Below, one piece after another: positions 10,871 through 22,784 of a stretch of DNA of 64,000 nucleotides. The stretch is from contig NC_080572.1 in the NCBI RefSeq assembly GCF_030247185.1, positions 235,105,336 through 235,169,335 on the forward strand, read 5' to 3'. The position numbers and the translations under genes were made by a program. Numbering within the stretch: position 1 is the stretch's first letter; each line of letters opens with the position of its first letter. This DNA comes from Malaya genurostris (taxonomy: Eukaryota; Arthropoda; Insecta; Diptera; Culicidae). The notes beneath the pieces are model-generated. The model did no database searches. It was not told the DNA's origin and was given only the letters and a program-made list of their open reading frames with translations.

Positions 10871-12179
10871 CCCGTTATGTTCTCTGTGAGGTTACTTTGA
10901 TGGCACACAGGCTAAAATCGTATGCTGCATTCCTATGCGAAAAATATTCATTTATTTCACTAGCGATTTTCATTTTTCAAGGCAACTGCAAAATTATGGA
11001 TGCGATTCAACCGACGAAAAATCATTCCCGATCGATTATTGAAAACATATTGATTAGATATCCACTTATGACTTATTAAATAACAAATAAATATATAATA
11101 AATATATGTTTAAGACTTTAAGACAAATTTTATTTGAAACGGTGGCAAATATCAAAAAATCCACATTACAATATCAAATTTATTTGAGAATATTTTATGA
11201 AATTTTCAAAATAATTCATTGAGTTTACCGCCCTAGTGATATTTTTTTCGGTTTGGAGAGCTGCTGAAAAATGCATCGCTTGGAATAGCATACCTCTACT
11301 TTTTCATCGATTATATCGACTTTTAAGGCTTATATCATAATTCTACCGTGACAAAGTCTAGATAATGTAGTTTAGATACGGTTAGTACTACAGATAACAA
11401 ATGACATAAAATGACAAGTTTATTTTTGTTTTATTCCGTTCGAATTCTCGTGTTATTTAAGCGACATGGAAATAAAGCTGTCTTTAACACTTAGGAAAAT
11501 TGTGTGATAAGTGTTCAAATTCAGAAAGATCACGGCGAATAGTAAGTAGAGTAAGTGGCAGTAGTTTTTCCAATGTATAGCCAATTTGAAATTTTCACAG
11601 GACTTTTAAAAATGTTGTTCGAGCCTGTATATGTTATCTGTGGTTCACGTTTGAACGTTCAAACTGCAAGGAATTAAAACACCCTCACTTCATTACGGTT
11701 AATTCAATGTGATTTAGTAGAATCTAATAGTTTATTTTCATTTCGTTATAAAAAATCTAACAATATTAGAAGCAAAGTGCCCTAATGCAGAGTTAGGGTG
11801 AGTGTTCATTCAAATTCACATCTACCAACTCTTCAAGCGACATTGGAATGGTTTAAAGAAATATCAAAATTGAAACCAAATTATGAAAACATACTTTTTT
11901 GTCTGTTTATTTCATGGTACGATTATAACAACACAAAACGGTATTGTACTGCATGTTTTGCTGATCGTGAAAACTTATGATCCACAGTGACTTTGGATTC
12001 CGAAAATGCTTTACGCTGTTCAAACTTAGTTAACTTCCATAAAAACAGGATTTTTAATTATGAGTGTTTAAACAAAAATGCGCGCTTACTTCGAATAAAT
12101 TAGTCTTTCGGGAAAACTAAGCTCTACAGTACGGCAGGAGAAATCTGCCTTACTTCAAACCCATCACAAAACTTATTCC
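10871..12179. other. Gene-free interval upstream (in map order) of the TRAP-beta 3' end
   Basis: No gene or defined repeat recognised. The 3'-untranslated region of the minus-strand TRAP-beta gene should lie in the right-hand part, but no convincing polyadenylation signal could be assigned. Confidence 0.35.
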
Positions 12180-12822
12180 TCAATTAACTTTTTTCGATGG
12201 CTTGGCCAATAGTTCGTACTTAGTTTTGGAACTATACCATAACGCGTACGGGATTGCTAGCGACGGAATAGTCATGATAGCAAATGCGAACCAATCCAGA
12301 TAGTGGGATGAAAATTGCTTGTTGAATTGTGCTTCGGCCACTATGGCTCCCTCTCCGGGTTCCGAACTAACAGCAAACTGTACATTGGTGGCTTCCTCCG
12401 TAGGTTGGTAATGCACTTCGGCGGCAGTAAAATTGAAATAACCATATGCTTTCGGCCGCACAACAGCAATATGTGTCACGTTCGTTTGGGGTGCGATACG
12501 ATCTATAGTAGCCGTCAGCTGACCTCCAATCACGGCAAATGCCTCCGGATGAAATCCATTATCGACTGTTCATGAATAAACATAATTTTATTTAAATTCG
12601 TTCATTTTCGAATCATGGTGAGGACATACCTAACTGTACATTGACGGCAGCACCGGAACCCACATTATACAGCGTATATTTGACAACTATATCACGGTTT
12701 TCTACGAGGTATTTGTTCAGGATCTGCTTCGATACCAATAACCGAGCCGCATTATCTTCGTTGGCGATTCCCAAGTGGCTCAGGGCGAATAATCCTAGCA
12801 CAATGGCATATACGGCGTTCAT
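12180..12822 (-). CDS. SsRbeta: Translocon-associated protein subunit beta (signal sequence receptor beta)
   Basis: TRAP-beta is a single-pass ER membrane glycoprotein that sits with the Sec61 translocon and assists signal-peptide-dependent import. Two coding exons: 12822-12630 and 12565-12180, joined across a 64-bp intron (donor GTATGT at 12629, acceptor ACAG ending at 12566). The joined frame is 579 bases, 192 residues. Exon 1 starts with a signal peptide (MNAVYAIVLGLFALSHLGIA), then LLVSKQILNKYLVENRDIVV and YNVGSGAAVNV, all highly conserved in the family. Exon 2 has GFHPEAFAVIGGQ, IAPQTNVTHI with an N-glycosylation sequon, VRPKAYGYFNFTAAEV with a second sequon, and SSEPGEG. It ends with a transmembrane helix (WFAFAIMTIPSLAIPYALW) and a lysine-rich cytosolic tail. 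No breaks: the gene looks functional. An AG lies just upstream of the ATG (GATAG then GTAAACATG), so a 5'-UTR intron is possible. Confidence 0.95.
12566..12629 (-). other. SsRbeta: TRAP-beta intron, 64 bp
   Basis: Splits a valine codon after its first base (phase 1). Donor GTATGT and acceptor AACAG are canonical. The 64-bp length is typical of short dipteran introns and supports the exon model. Confidence 0.9.
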
Positions 12823-12829
12823 GTTTACC

Positions 12830-13788
12830 TATCAACAGAAGATTGAATGAAGAAAATATTAAAAACGGAACTATTCACCTATTATATTTCTGACATAAAA
12901 TGTCAACTATACTTACGATCTTTCACAAATAATTTCGAGTATTATAGTAATGAAACTCACTTAAAACGATATACTTTTCGTACACGTCTACCGTCTAGGA
13001 AACGCTGTGAAGAGAAAATGAAAGGGAAATGTCAGGCACAGGCGTTCGCCTCAACGAAATCAATCCAACACCGCAAGCAGTTCAAAATACGTGTACGATA
13101 GCTGTCAAAACTTTGAACTGTCAGAAACGCATGCTTGTGTGTGAATACGATAGGGATGCACAGGAAAGTTGCGATCATTACACCCACCCTATATGTCTAC
13201 GCGAAAAGAGGCTCTCTTGAGTATATTCGATTCGTAAAATATTGTAAAAACGAGGGCAATTCGCTCATCGCAGACGTCATTACCTTAAAAAATAAACAAT
13301 TGATTTACAATTAGATATATGGGCTACAATACATTTTATTGTATCTTGAAAAGATTTTTCTCACTTCCATCGATTCAATATATTGTTTCTACGATTCTAC
13401 AATGGAATTTATTGTACACGCGGTGTTTCAAACAATATGCACACTGTACATTCTATTGTTTTCCAAGAAAACATGTATGAGAAAACTTTATGATTTGAAT
13501 TGTTACGATACTTAACAACCTATACATTCTATTTCAAAATGCATTTTTACAAATAATTGAATAGATTATAACAATACATTAAAATATTTTTCAATGGTCA
13601 AAGCTAAATTGTGGCAGACAAATCGTATTGTTTTCCTACAATATTTTATATTCGCGTATACCTGTCACGAACAAAATGATATACTGGATTCTCTTCATCA
13701 CAGTATGCATTGATTCAAAATGGCCTTGCAGTTGAAAATAATTATTCATAATTTTCGAAATGAATAAAGTCGAAAGGAGGAGAAAGGA
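12830..13788. other. Interval upstream of TRAP-beta; promoter presumably here
   Basis: No coding sequence recognised. The minus-strand promoter for TRAP-beta is expected within the first few hundred bases, but no TATA box or initiator stood out. The stretch 13320-13660 repeats variants of ACAATA/TATTGT many times on both strands and may be a decayed palindromic repeat. Confidence 0.35.
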
Positions 13789-13992
13789 GAACGGCTAATA
13801 AGCCACCAGTCAACATTCACTTTGAAGTGTAATTTCGAATGACTCGGCACTCGCTGAGAGTAAGTCATAAGAGTAAATGGCAGAGAAAAGTTTTCTCTTT
13901 CGTCTGCTGTTAAATTTAATACTCTATCTTTAATAGCTCGCTTGTAATTACTTTCGAAAGTGGAAGTTGACAGGTGGCGTTTTAGCCGTTCT
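13789..13992. repeat. MITE family 1, copy 1 (204 bp)
   Basis: Terminal inverted repeats: GAACGGCTAATAAGCCACC at the left end and, in reverse complement, AGAACGGCTAAAACGCCACC at the right, continuing inward as imperfect arms (GTCAACATTCACTTT versus GTCAACTTCCACTTT). The interior contains CTCGCTGAGAGTAAGTCAT and TTAAATTTAATACTC. A second copy of the same sequence, in the opposite orientation, lies at 57317-57500, confirming a mobile family. No coding sequence; a non-autonomous DNA transposon. Confidence 0.75.
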
Positions 13993-14175
13993 AAAAAAAA
14001 TGCGTGAATTGTGAAAGATTATATTTTTCATTTCCATCTTTCTCCACCAACCATCCGAACAAGCTTTCTGCGCACAATAAACAACAAAACAACAGTAGCT
14101 ATCTCTCTTTGTGTGGATGCGATAAGCACTGCTGCTGAACAATACCATATGATCGACAGTTTCCGATCATTATAT

Positions 14176-14400
14176 TACCCGCATACGCATGGCTGCCAGA
14201 TGGCTGACTAAACGCTGCCAGCTGGAAAAATGTGGCTGGCAGACATTCTGGTGACCGACTGCCTCACCGCTGCCAGATATACAACTCAAACGATACAACC
14301 GTATCCACCAGGATTTTTCCACATTGAAATCTTTGACATTTCCAGCGAAGGTGAGAAGATAGCCATGGCTGGCCAGGTAGCCAAAACGCTATGCGGGTAT
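14176..14400. repeat. Possible short MITE with TACCCGCAT ends
   Basis: TACCCGCATACGCATGGCTG at the left and its imperfect inverse (GCCAAAACGCTATGCGGGTA) at the right bracket about 225 bp of non-coding sequence rich in GCTGCCAG and TGGCTGGC. Only about 10 terminal bases match well, so this is tentative. No clear target duplication beyond an AT-rich flank. Confidence 0.45.
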
Positions 14401-16484
14401 AGTTAAACATGGCTTGTGTAATATGTATTATATTAAGAACTAGGCTGAGCTTGTAAATAAAGTTACCTCAATTTAACCTAAAGTTAAGTCGACGACACGA
14501 CCAGGCACTTCGAAGAAAAATCGCAATAAAAAGTGTTCATGCGCGATCACTATCAGTTACCGAAGTATTGAAAGACCCCTAGGTAATAATAAAAATATAT
14601 TTTACAAGCATCACTGCTGTGGTTGCTACGAAATAGTCACCATGCACAGCATAATAAACAAACAGGTAATACTTTAAAAGATGTATTATAAGTAAAACAT
14701 TTTATTTCAAGTTAGGCTAATTATATTGATTGCAGGAATAAACCAGTTTTCATGGCGCTAACAATAAAGCGATGTAATGCTGATCGAGCAAAATGAAACA
14801 TATCCGTATATATTTGCTACTGAATTTTTCGTTTGCAATCTATGTATCTATCAAAAATATTTGAATGACAACAGGAATGATAATGTCGTTTCGAGATTTT
14901 GGTTTTTTTGCTTAATGTTCAGAATCGCGATTTTGCATTTCATTCTAATAATCAAAATACCCTGTCAAGTGGTTCCCACGGGATTATCTCGTCTTCTACT
15001 GGCGTTTAAAAAGAATTTCAGGTCCTAATAACCGTTCTCACTTCCACTTTCACTTTCACTTCACACTTACATCCCTTCACTTGATTTTCCCTGTTACCAG
15101 TATCACGCACACTGAAGTAGTCACGTAGTGAAAAAAAAATCACTTTTCCAAAAAAAATGATGTGATGTTCGTAATAACCACAAGCTCATAAAAGTAATTA
15201 CTTTTTCCTCTGAAGCGACTTTCGTGATAAATACCTACATTCACTTCACTTGATTTTCACCGTGAAGTGATACCGGTAATAAAAGCCTCATTATATGAAT
15301 TCGATATAAGGGAAGAATTAAAAAGGGACACTCCGTTTCCGCATTTTAGCGTAGGCCACTCGACCTACGGTTTCGTCCACTTCTTTTGGTTCTTTCACAC
15401 AACGGCATGTAGCTACGTACATATATCATTAAATGCAATCCATGTCAGCGAAGCGCAGATCACAGTTGATTGAAATTGTTATCGCAGCATATTTCACCGG
15501 TAACTAAACATTTATTTTTTGTAGGACTTTTATATAATTGAAATATTAGTGAAAAAGTCATATAAAATTTGTGAATGCTGATTAGTACATTTGAAAGTAT
15601 ATAAATAATTGCAATCACGATCGAAATGATCTAACAAGTAACAACATCATCAAAATTGCAGCATAACACCAACATTCGCGGTCATACTGTTCATCTGAGT
15701 ACTACAATGCAATGGGTTGAAGATCATTCTGGTCTCACGGTGAGATTTTCTTCACCCTCTAAGCATCACGCCGTAGATAAACGCAAAAGCGGTTAGTTTC
15801 GGGTCTTTACGCACTTAGAAGAGAGGCTACAAGAATACATATTATTAGTGAACAGAATATATAATTAAATACAAAATTAGCAAGCCATAAAAACTCTCAA
15901 TTCCGATTTAGATCTGCAGTCGACGATGAGAACTTTTGAGATGCTCTAGATTGGGCATGAGCAATAATGAAACCGAGAACGATTACCTTGAAAAGATAAA
16001 CAATGGTAACTAGGGTTACTGTAACTGTTATTTCGAAAACAACAATTTCTCTGATCGCGTTCCCAATTTTAAACTTTTTTCATAAGATATCATTTTGACA
16101 TTACCAGTTACTGAGGGGTAGCTCGATTTGCGATACAGTTTTAAAAGCGAGTGGCAGGTCGTGTCGTCGGTTAAGTACTCTACCTTTTCTGTTCTGTTCA
16201 CTTCAACATTGCAGAGCGTTGCAGAGCTAAGCAATTATAAATAAAAAAATTTTGTACATTAATCTAAAAATATGATCATATTTTTAATGTTGTATAATGC
16301 CTAATTATTTATTCTACAAATGCCCCCGTAATAAATTTTGGGTGAAAATTATTTTTGAAAGTTCCCTCATGCAACTGCGTAGTACAATGAAAAGCAGATT
16401 GATCAGTATCAGATGGCAGGAACGAGAAAGTAAAATGTCGATGCCAAAGTGACAGAACGATATCCACAAAACTATTTGTCAATA
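14401..16484. other. Gene-free interval
   Basis: No recognised gene, RNA or bounded repeat. The 15040-15260 part is enriched in CACTT/AAGTG motifs without a clear period. Confidence 0.35.
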
Positions 16485-16640
16485 TTGATCGGTGTTTTTT
16501 TTTTGTTTCAATTATAGAGGTAACCTTAAGGCCGTTCGCCTCTTCAGGCCAGAAAAGCTTGGGGATCGAACTCTGGTGGGCTGCGTGAAAGGCATCAACT
16601 AACCCATCAAGCTATACCCGTCCTCTTGATTGGTATTGAA
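16485..16640 (-). repeat. tRNA-derived SINE, minus strand
   Basis: On the minus strand, 16623 to 16495 shows a polymerase III promoter. An A-box-like TAGCTTGATGGGTTAGTTGA is followed by the B-box-like GAGTTCGATCCCC, then an unrelated body (GAGGCGAACGGCCTTAAGGT) and an A-rich tail (poly-T at 16495-16504 on the plus strand). Imperfect direct repeats flank it: TTGATCGGTGTT at about 16487 and TTGATTGGTATT at about 16627, consistent with an old target-site duplication. A second copy of the tail half lies at 34996-35118. Confidence 0.75.
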
Positions 16641-17079
16641 AATGCATTTTAAAATCAAATGTGAAGGAAATATGCGCGGAAACTAAGATTGATTTATCTG
16701 AAATTACCATTTTCATCTGAAACTTTCAACGCACTTAGATTAAATATTATTTAAGGTCGTTAGTTTCATTGATTAGCTATGTCGAAATCTAATCTAAGAT
16801 GTTTGTGTATTCTGCATCAGACGCAATACCCAATCCCGAATCAGAATAGGTTGCAGCACGTAATTTAGAATAAAGGAATAAACCAATTCTGATACATTGA
16901 ATACATGAACAAAATGAGCTTTAATTGACGATTTACCTTTAGTTTAGTAGTGGTATAACAAAAAAATCTCTTCTTTTGATTGCGTATATATAACATTGAC
17001 TTCAAACTCATCGGTTTTTATTCTGTAAACGACTCATAAGTTATCTGCCAACTTTCACTTTAATCAAAGGCATAATTTT

Positions 17080-17281
17080 AACAAGATGTCCAGCTCTCAC
17101 ATTTTCCGAACAAATCATTGGAAACACTCATTTTTGCGAGCATGACACCCTCAGGCGAGTCCGCAACGAATCTCGTACATTGACTGACGCACTGCGCACC
17201 CATACAATTAAAATGATATGTTGAATGCGATGGCGTTGCTGAACTGAAGATTGATTTCGCTCCAAGTCGACAGGGTCTGCT
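17080..17281 (-). repeat. Unclassified ~270-bp interspersed family, copy 1 (partly deleted)
   Basis: Shares with 17792-18056, 21803-22049 and 36204-36396 the blocks CAGACCCTGTCAGCTTGGAG (reverse here), CTTCAGTTCAGCAACGCCAT, CATGTCATGTCAATTGTATG and GAGAGCTGGATATCTTGTT. This copy lacks the middle GCGCGCACGAATTTGACATT block. No open frame, terminal inverted repeat or tRNA promoter boxes were recognised, so the class is unknown. Confidence 0.75.
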
Positions 17282-17791
17282 TTAAAGAAATACAGCCCGA
17301 CAGGTAAATTATAACTAAACATTAAAATATTCTATATATATTATATTTATTAAAAAAGGTAAAAGAAACATCTTTTTTTCCATCAGGTGACAAAATTAAT
17401 ATTCAAACGATAATCTGAAATTTCTTTTCTAAGTAGATATTCACAGATCCCAAGTCACAATTCTAATGCCTTATGGTTTTGATTACAATTTATAGGAGTT
17501 TTGTAATTGATTTTTCAATCACTACCTACAACTATAATTAGTGTCTCTTTTGACAAGTAATATCATAGTTTTTGAAGCTTCTATAAAACCCTTTACGTAG
17601 ACTAACAACTGGACTAAAAATAAAACAATTTGTACTAGAATAAAACCATGGAAACGCTCTTAATATGGCTTTAAAACATTTTCTTTAAAACATTGTAAGT
17701 TAAATTTTTTCATGAATCTAGTTTTGTGTGTGTGCGTGCTCAATGGATGACTTGTTGTGGGCTGTTTGATTTTTTACTTCTTAGGTTAAGT

Positions 17792-18056
17792 CAGACCCTG
17801 TCAGCTTGGAGCGATCTCGATCTTCAGTTCAGCAACGCCATCGCACGGCGTCTCATTCAACATGTCATGTCAATTGTATGGGTGCACAGCCCTGCTATTT
17901 TGGCGCGCACGAATTTGACATTTCTCTCCTCTACTTCTATGTATGAGATTCGATGCGGACTCACCTGAGGGCGACATGCTCGCAAAAAAGGATGTTGCCA
18001 ATGATTTGTTCGGGAAATGTGAGAGCTGGATATCTTGTTAATATGATGTCTTTGGT
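17792..18056 (+). repeat. Unclassified ~270-bp interspersed family, copy 2 (most complete)
   Basis: The fullest copy in the window. It begins CAGACCCTGTCAGCTTGGAG, passes through GCGCGCACGAATTTGACATT and GCTCGCAAAAAAGGATGTTG, and ends near GATATCTTGTTAATATGATG TCTTTGG. It lies inverted relative to copy 1, about 500 bp away, so the two could pair in a transcript. Confidence 0.78.
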
Positions 18057-19179
18057 TAAGTGTAATTTGCATTAAAGAAAATTTTATGGCCATCATTATG
18101 ATGTTCTTTGCCGTAGCCTTTATTGACATCAAATAAACTTCGAAATGTAAAAACGACGAAATATGATGGACATTCATGATTCATTTTTAGAACGTATGCA
18201 CAAGTTTCAACGCCAAGAAATAGTTTTATACAAAAATGTCGATGAATCAGAAAATAATTTTCATAAATCATGGAGACTTTCGCAAAAACCACGTTTATTT
18301 CAAGGGGACTAGATATAATTTATGCATACATTCACGATAAAAATAAAAGCGCGTAAAATTTTTACGTTTGGAAAAGGCCTAAAACTCGTAAATAAAATCT
18401 AATATATTCATACTGAATGCATTCAAAGCAGACATGACACACACACACAGTCAAGAAAAATATTATCATAGCGACAGTTTATTCATAGCGGAATTCATTC
18501 CATCCGAATAAATTTAATGTTGAACGTAAAGCTAGTTTCAACATTTCTTGAATTTGGAGTTTTAACGCAGGTTTATTCTGATTCTTCACTTTGCTTTATA
18601 AACCTTATGAAGAATGGTCCACTTGGCAGGAATATGCTCTTATAGAGGTTTTCAGTAGGTTTTCGTGGAGTTTAAAGTTCTAATGCAAGATTTATTATGT
18701 ATGTGAAGACAGCTACAAGTATTTATTAGTATTAAAAATGTTACTTGGGAATCCCAAGTTGGGATGGCTTATTGGCCGTTTTCGGAAGAAACACGTGAAT
18801 TCCGTTCCGAATCAAATTTCGGACGGTTCAACGGGGGGACACTGTACATGTAAACAATTATGGTGGATATTAGTCCATCGATTCCGTACTACGAACAAAA
18901 TAATTCAGCTTATGTAAACTTACTGAAGTAACAGACTATTACACACGAAAATTTGTTTTCCGAAATCAAGGAATGATAGGCTCAGTCCGAAATGCAGTTG
19001 TTTCAAATCAAGTTACAGTAAAACATCAAAAATGGCTTGCAATTTATTTTCTAAAGCTACACGTAATGCTTGGAAGACATCCTGTCTTATCACCATGTAA
19101 TTGTCAGAGATCGCTACCGGTCTCGCTCTCTCTCTATCCAGCACTGCTCGTAGTAGGTTAGTCGACCTTCATGCGACAT
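18057..19179. other. Gene-free interval before Pgm
   Basis: No coding sequence recognised. CTCGCTCTCTCTCTATCC at about 19122-19139 is a GAGA-type pyrimidine run close to the presumed Pgm promoter. Confidence 0.35.
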
Positions 19180-19184
19180 TCAGT
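19180..19184 (+). promoter_or_regulatory. Pgm: Candidate initiator for Pgm
   Basis: TCAGT matches the arthropod initiator consensus and lies 183 bases upstream of the Pgm ATG, just after a GAGA-type tract and without a TATA box. Another TCAGT lies near 19292. Which is used, if either, cannot be decided from sequence. Confidence 0.3.
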
Positions 19185-19362
19185 ACATTTTCTGTTCACT
19201 CGGAGTGAAAAGTAGCATTTACTAGCAGAACAGTTTCAATCATAATACAGCGAGCCGGTTGAAAATAGACAAATCATATTCATTCATTTATATCAGTAGC
19301 AGTGTCATCGTTGTCTGTCGAAAAACAGAATATTATCTTGGAGCTGTACCATTCGGCAAGTC

Positions 19363-21213
19363 ATGGCTATCACAATTAAAATAGTGACAACCACTCCATT
19401 TGAAGGCCAGAAACCAGGCACAAGTGGACTCCGTAAAAAGGTAAACTTTATATCCTATTCCAAGCATTGTTGGTTTTTTAAGTAAAAACAGAAATTCTGA
19501 ATAACAGTTTGTTTGATACCCTTTTGTCCCCTAAAGGTCAAAGTGTTTACCCAGCAGAATTATACCGAGAATTTTGTTCAATGCATTCTGGACGCTAACG
19601 GTGCTTCTCTGGCCGGTTCCACTTTGGTGGTTGGCGGCGATGGTCGTTTTTTCTGTCGGGAAGCTTGCGAACTAATTGTTCGCATTTGTGCCGCCAACGG
19701 AGTGGCTCGGATTTTGGCCGGTCAGAATGGTATTCTATCGACACCAGCCGTGTCCAGCTTGATACGACGAAACAAAGCTCTTGGGGGAATCGTACTGACA
19801 GCTTCGCACAATCCGGGTGGTCCAGAAAATGATTTTGGAATCAAGTTTAACTGCGAGAATGGTGGCCCTGCCCCAGATCAGTTCACTAACAAAATCTACG
19901 CCCTGTCCGAAAAAATCAAGGAGTATAGAATCGCGGAAGGGCTAGCCATTGACGTTGCTAAAATTGGAGTCAACAACTATGAGGTCGAAGGAAAACCGTT
20001 TGTTGTAGAGGTTATTGATTCAGTTGCTGATTATGTTCGACTGATGAAGGGAATATTTGACTTCGATAAACTGAAAAATTTTGTTAGTGGAAAATCCCGC
20101 AACGGCCAACCTTTGAAAATGCGAATCGACTCCATGAATGGTGTAACTGGAAGTTATGTTAATGAAATTTTTGTCAATTGTTTAGGAGCGTCGAAGGATG
20201 GAGTTGTTCACACGACTCCACTTCCTGACTTTGGAGGTCTTCACCCAGACCCTAATCTTACCTATGCAAAAGATCTAGTTGATACAGTTCGCACTGGAGA
20301 CTACGATATTGGAGCGGCATTTGATGGGGATGGTGATCGCAACATGATCATCGGACGGAATGCGTTCTTCGTAACACCTAGTGATTCGTTGGCCGTTATC
20401 GCGCACTACCTCGAATGCATACCTTACTTCAAAAAGAACGGAATAACAGGATTGGCCAGAAGTATGCCAACTGCTTCCGCCGTTGATTTGGTCGCCAAAG
20501 CTCTCAACAAAGAGTTATTTGAAGTTCCGACCGGATGGAAGTACTTTGGAAATTTGATGGACGCCGGTCGGCTTTGCCTGTGTGGAGAAGAAAGTTTCGG
20601 CACTGGATCAGATCACATTCGTGAGAAGGACGGTATCTGGGCTGTTTTGGCATGGTTCTCCGTTCTGGAACACACTGGAAAGAGTGTTGAGGAAATCTGT
20701 GTACAACATTGGAAGCGCTATGGGCGAAACTATTTCACTCGTTACGATTATGAGGAGTGTGATCTAGCCCCTTGCAATGAGATGATGGCCACCCTCGAGA
20801 AGACCATCACCGACTCTGGTTTCCCGGGCAAAGATTTCTCAGCAGGTGGCAAAACCTACAAGGTTAAGCTGGGCGATAACTTCAGCTACAACGATCCAAT
20901 TGACAAGTCCGTGTCGACGAAGCAGGTAAGTAAATGCATGTCCTAACCAAAATCGTTTGTCAATAGGTGTTTGTTCTGGTTTTTCATTCAACAGGGCCTT
21001 CGTATTGTATTCACCGATGGTAGCCGCATTGTGATGCGTCTCAGTGGAACCGGAAGCTCCGGTGCAACCGTTCGACTATACATCGATTCATACGAGAAAG
21101 ATAACGTGCTGGGTCAAGCTGCGGATATGCTCAAACCACTCATAGATATTGCCTTGGATATCTCGAAGTTACCTACCTTCACAGGGCGCAATGCTCCAAC
21201 GGTAATTACGTAA
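19363..21213 (+). CDS. Pgm: Phosphoglucomutase (alpha-D-glucose 1,6-phosphomutase)
   Basis: Cytosolic enzyme interconverting glucose-1-phosphate and glucose-6-phosphate, linking glycogen and trehalose metabolism to glycolysis. Three coding exons: 19363-19440, 19537-20925 and 20995-21213, with introns of 96 and 69 bp. All splice sites are GT-AG and all exon joins are in phase 0. The product is 561 residues, the usual length. Exon 1 gives MAITIKIVTTTPFEGQKPGT with the conserved PGTSGLRKKV substrate-phosphate loop crossing the first junction. Key motifs: TASHNPGG (catalytic phosphoserine loop), DGDGDRN (magnesium ligands), CGEESFGTGSDHIREKDG (sugar-binding loop) and RLSGTGSSGATVRLYID (C-terminal phosphate-binding loop). 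Everything is intact, so the gene should be functional. The ATG is chosen because it matches the conserved N-terminus and has no open upstream extension. Confidence 0.97.
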
Positions 21214-21494
21214 ACTGAAGGAGATATAATAATAATAATAAGCTAAACTAAGTCATCAGAAAATTATATTCAGTCAGTTTAAACAAAAGAAATAATCTGT
21301 TAAACGGATCTGTTATCATAGTGGTTATCAATTGTTTTCAGAAACAACTGCGCCAAGTTGTTTACTGAGAATGCATGTCATCTTTTATTTTTATTTTAGT
21401 TCTCTTTCGTTCACTACCATTAGCAATTGTTGGGATGCATTCAGAGCGCCATTATCATTTCGTGCAATTTGTTTTTTTAAATAGTAGCGCGACA

Positions 21495-21500
21495 AATAAA
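21495..21500 (+). terminator. Pgm: Candidate polyadenylation signal of Pgm
   Basis: AATAAA, 282 bases after the Pgm stop codon, is the first canonical hexamer downstream. The cleavage site would fall around 21515-21525. Confidence 0.5.
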
Positions 21501-21802
21501 GATAGTTGGTTGAACAAATGTCGAACGGATTTATGTAACTAAACGAATGATGACAAGCAGTTTATAATCTCATTTCAAGCGTACTGAAAGTCATCCTAGC
21601 AGTCAAGAATGATGTTCCTCGTCGTTCCTTGTCATGCACTACTCTCCGCAGTTTTTTTTTTTTTGAAAAAATATAAATTAGTAAATTAATTCTTCGATTC
21701 ATCAATGCATAACAGTTTATGTTGAACTGGCAGTTCAACGAAAAACCACTTAGCCGACGTACATTTATTAGGTTTTTTACCATCACTGCTAACCTCAAAT
21801 AT

Positions 21803-22049
21803 CAAAGACATCATATCCAGCTCTCACATTTCCCGAACAAATCATTGGCAACATCCTTTTTTGCGAGCATGGCGCCATCCGCATCGAATCTCGTACATAG
21901 AAGTAGGGGAGAGAAATGTCAAATTCGTGCGCGCCAAAATAGCAGCACTGCGCACCCATACAATTGACATGATATGTTGAATGTGATGCCACGAGATTGC
22001 GTTGCTGAACTGAAGATTGAGATCGCTCCAAGCTGACAGGGTCTGCTTC
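21803..22049 (-). repeat. Unclassified ~270-bp interspersed family, copy 3
   Basis: Reverse-oriented copy containing TCCAGCTCTCACATTTCCCG, GCGAGCATGGCGCC, GCGCGCCAAAATAGCAGCAC and CTGACAGGGTCTGCTT. It is close to copy 2 in content but carries its own small differences (for example an extra GCCACGAGATT). Confidence 0.75.
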
Positions 22050-22784
22050 GGCGCAAAACTAATGTCGTTTTCGCTTGAGAAAACTGAAACTGACCCAGAG
22101 TAGTTTCATCAAACAAACACTTTTCATGAAACTGTGTTGGTTTCGCACTTAGCAACGGGGATTTGAGCAAACCTGATATAAAAATGACTCGATTTTCAGT
22201 TCAACAACGTTGAAACTAGCTTCAAACAAACGGTTTGATAGTAGTTAAGGTGGAAACTGGGTTAGGTTTGGCATCAAGCGAAAATGACATAATTTAATCG
22301 GCCTAATTTCGTTGTGATTCTTGTATACCGTTTGCTGATAAAGTTAACATCTACTACCACATTTGCAACTCAGTTAAATCTCGCAGACTGATGATGCAAA
22401 GTGATGTTTATGTCTATTCAGTATTTCGATCGAGTAATGCTTTTGAATGGAAAACTCGAACTCGTTCAAGATATTGAATGCAACATTTCGTATTCGATCG
22501 AAATAATCCGATTCGAACGAAATACAGAATCGAGGTGATTGAATCCTGGAAAATGTGAACGAAACACAAGAAAAAGAGAGCGACTTGAAACTGCGTACTA
22601 CGAACGTCCCGTAGGAGAACTGCTTCCTGTGCCGTTTGATTCAATACTGGAGCAATTTTTTACATGATTAACATCTACATTTACAGCATTTTCACAAATG
22701 GGCTGTTCTAACAGCTCGCAAAATTGTAGCATACAGAATTTTAATGTTTATTATTTCATTTCTGGCTTTTAGGAGGGCCGAATT
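22050..22784. other. Gene-free interval
   Basis: No gene recognised. The 22060-22260 part (GTTTCATCAAACAAACAC, GGTTTCGCACTTAG) may be repeat-derived, but no second copy is present in this window. Confidence 0.3.

Noticed and set aside
16495..16623. A functional tRNA gene on the minus strand
   Set aside because: A and B boxes are present but no cloverleaf can be formed; the A tail, extra body and flanking repeats make it a SINE.
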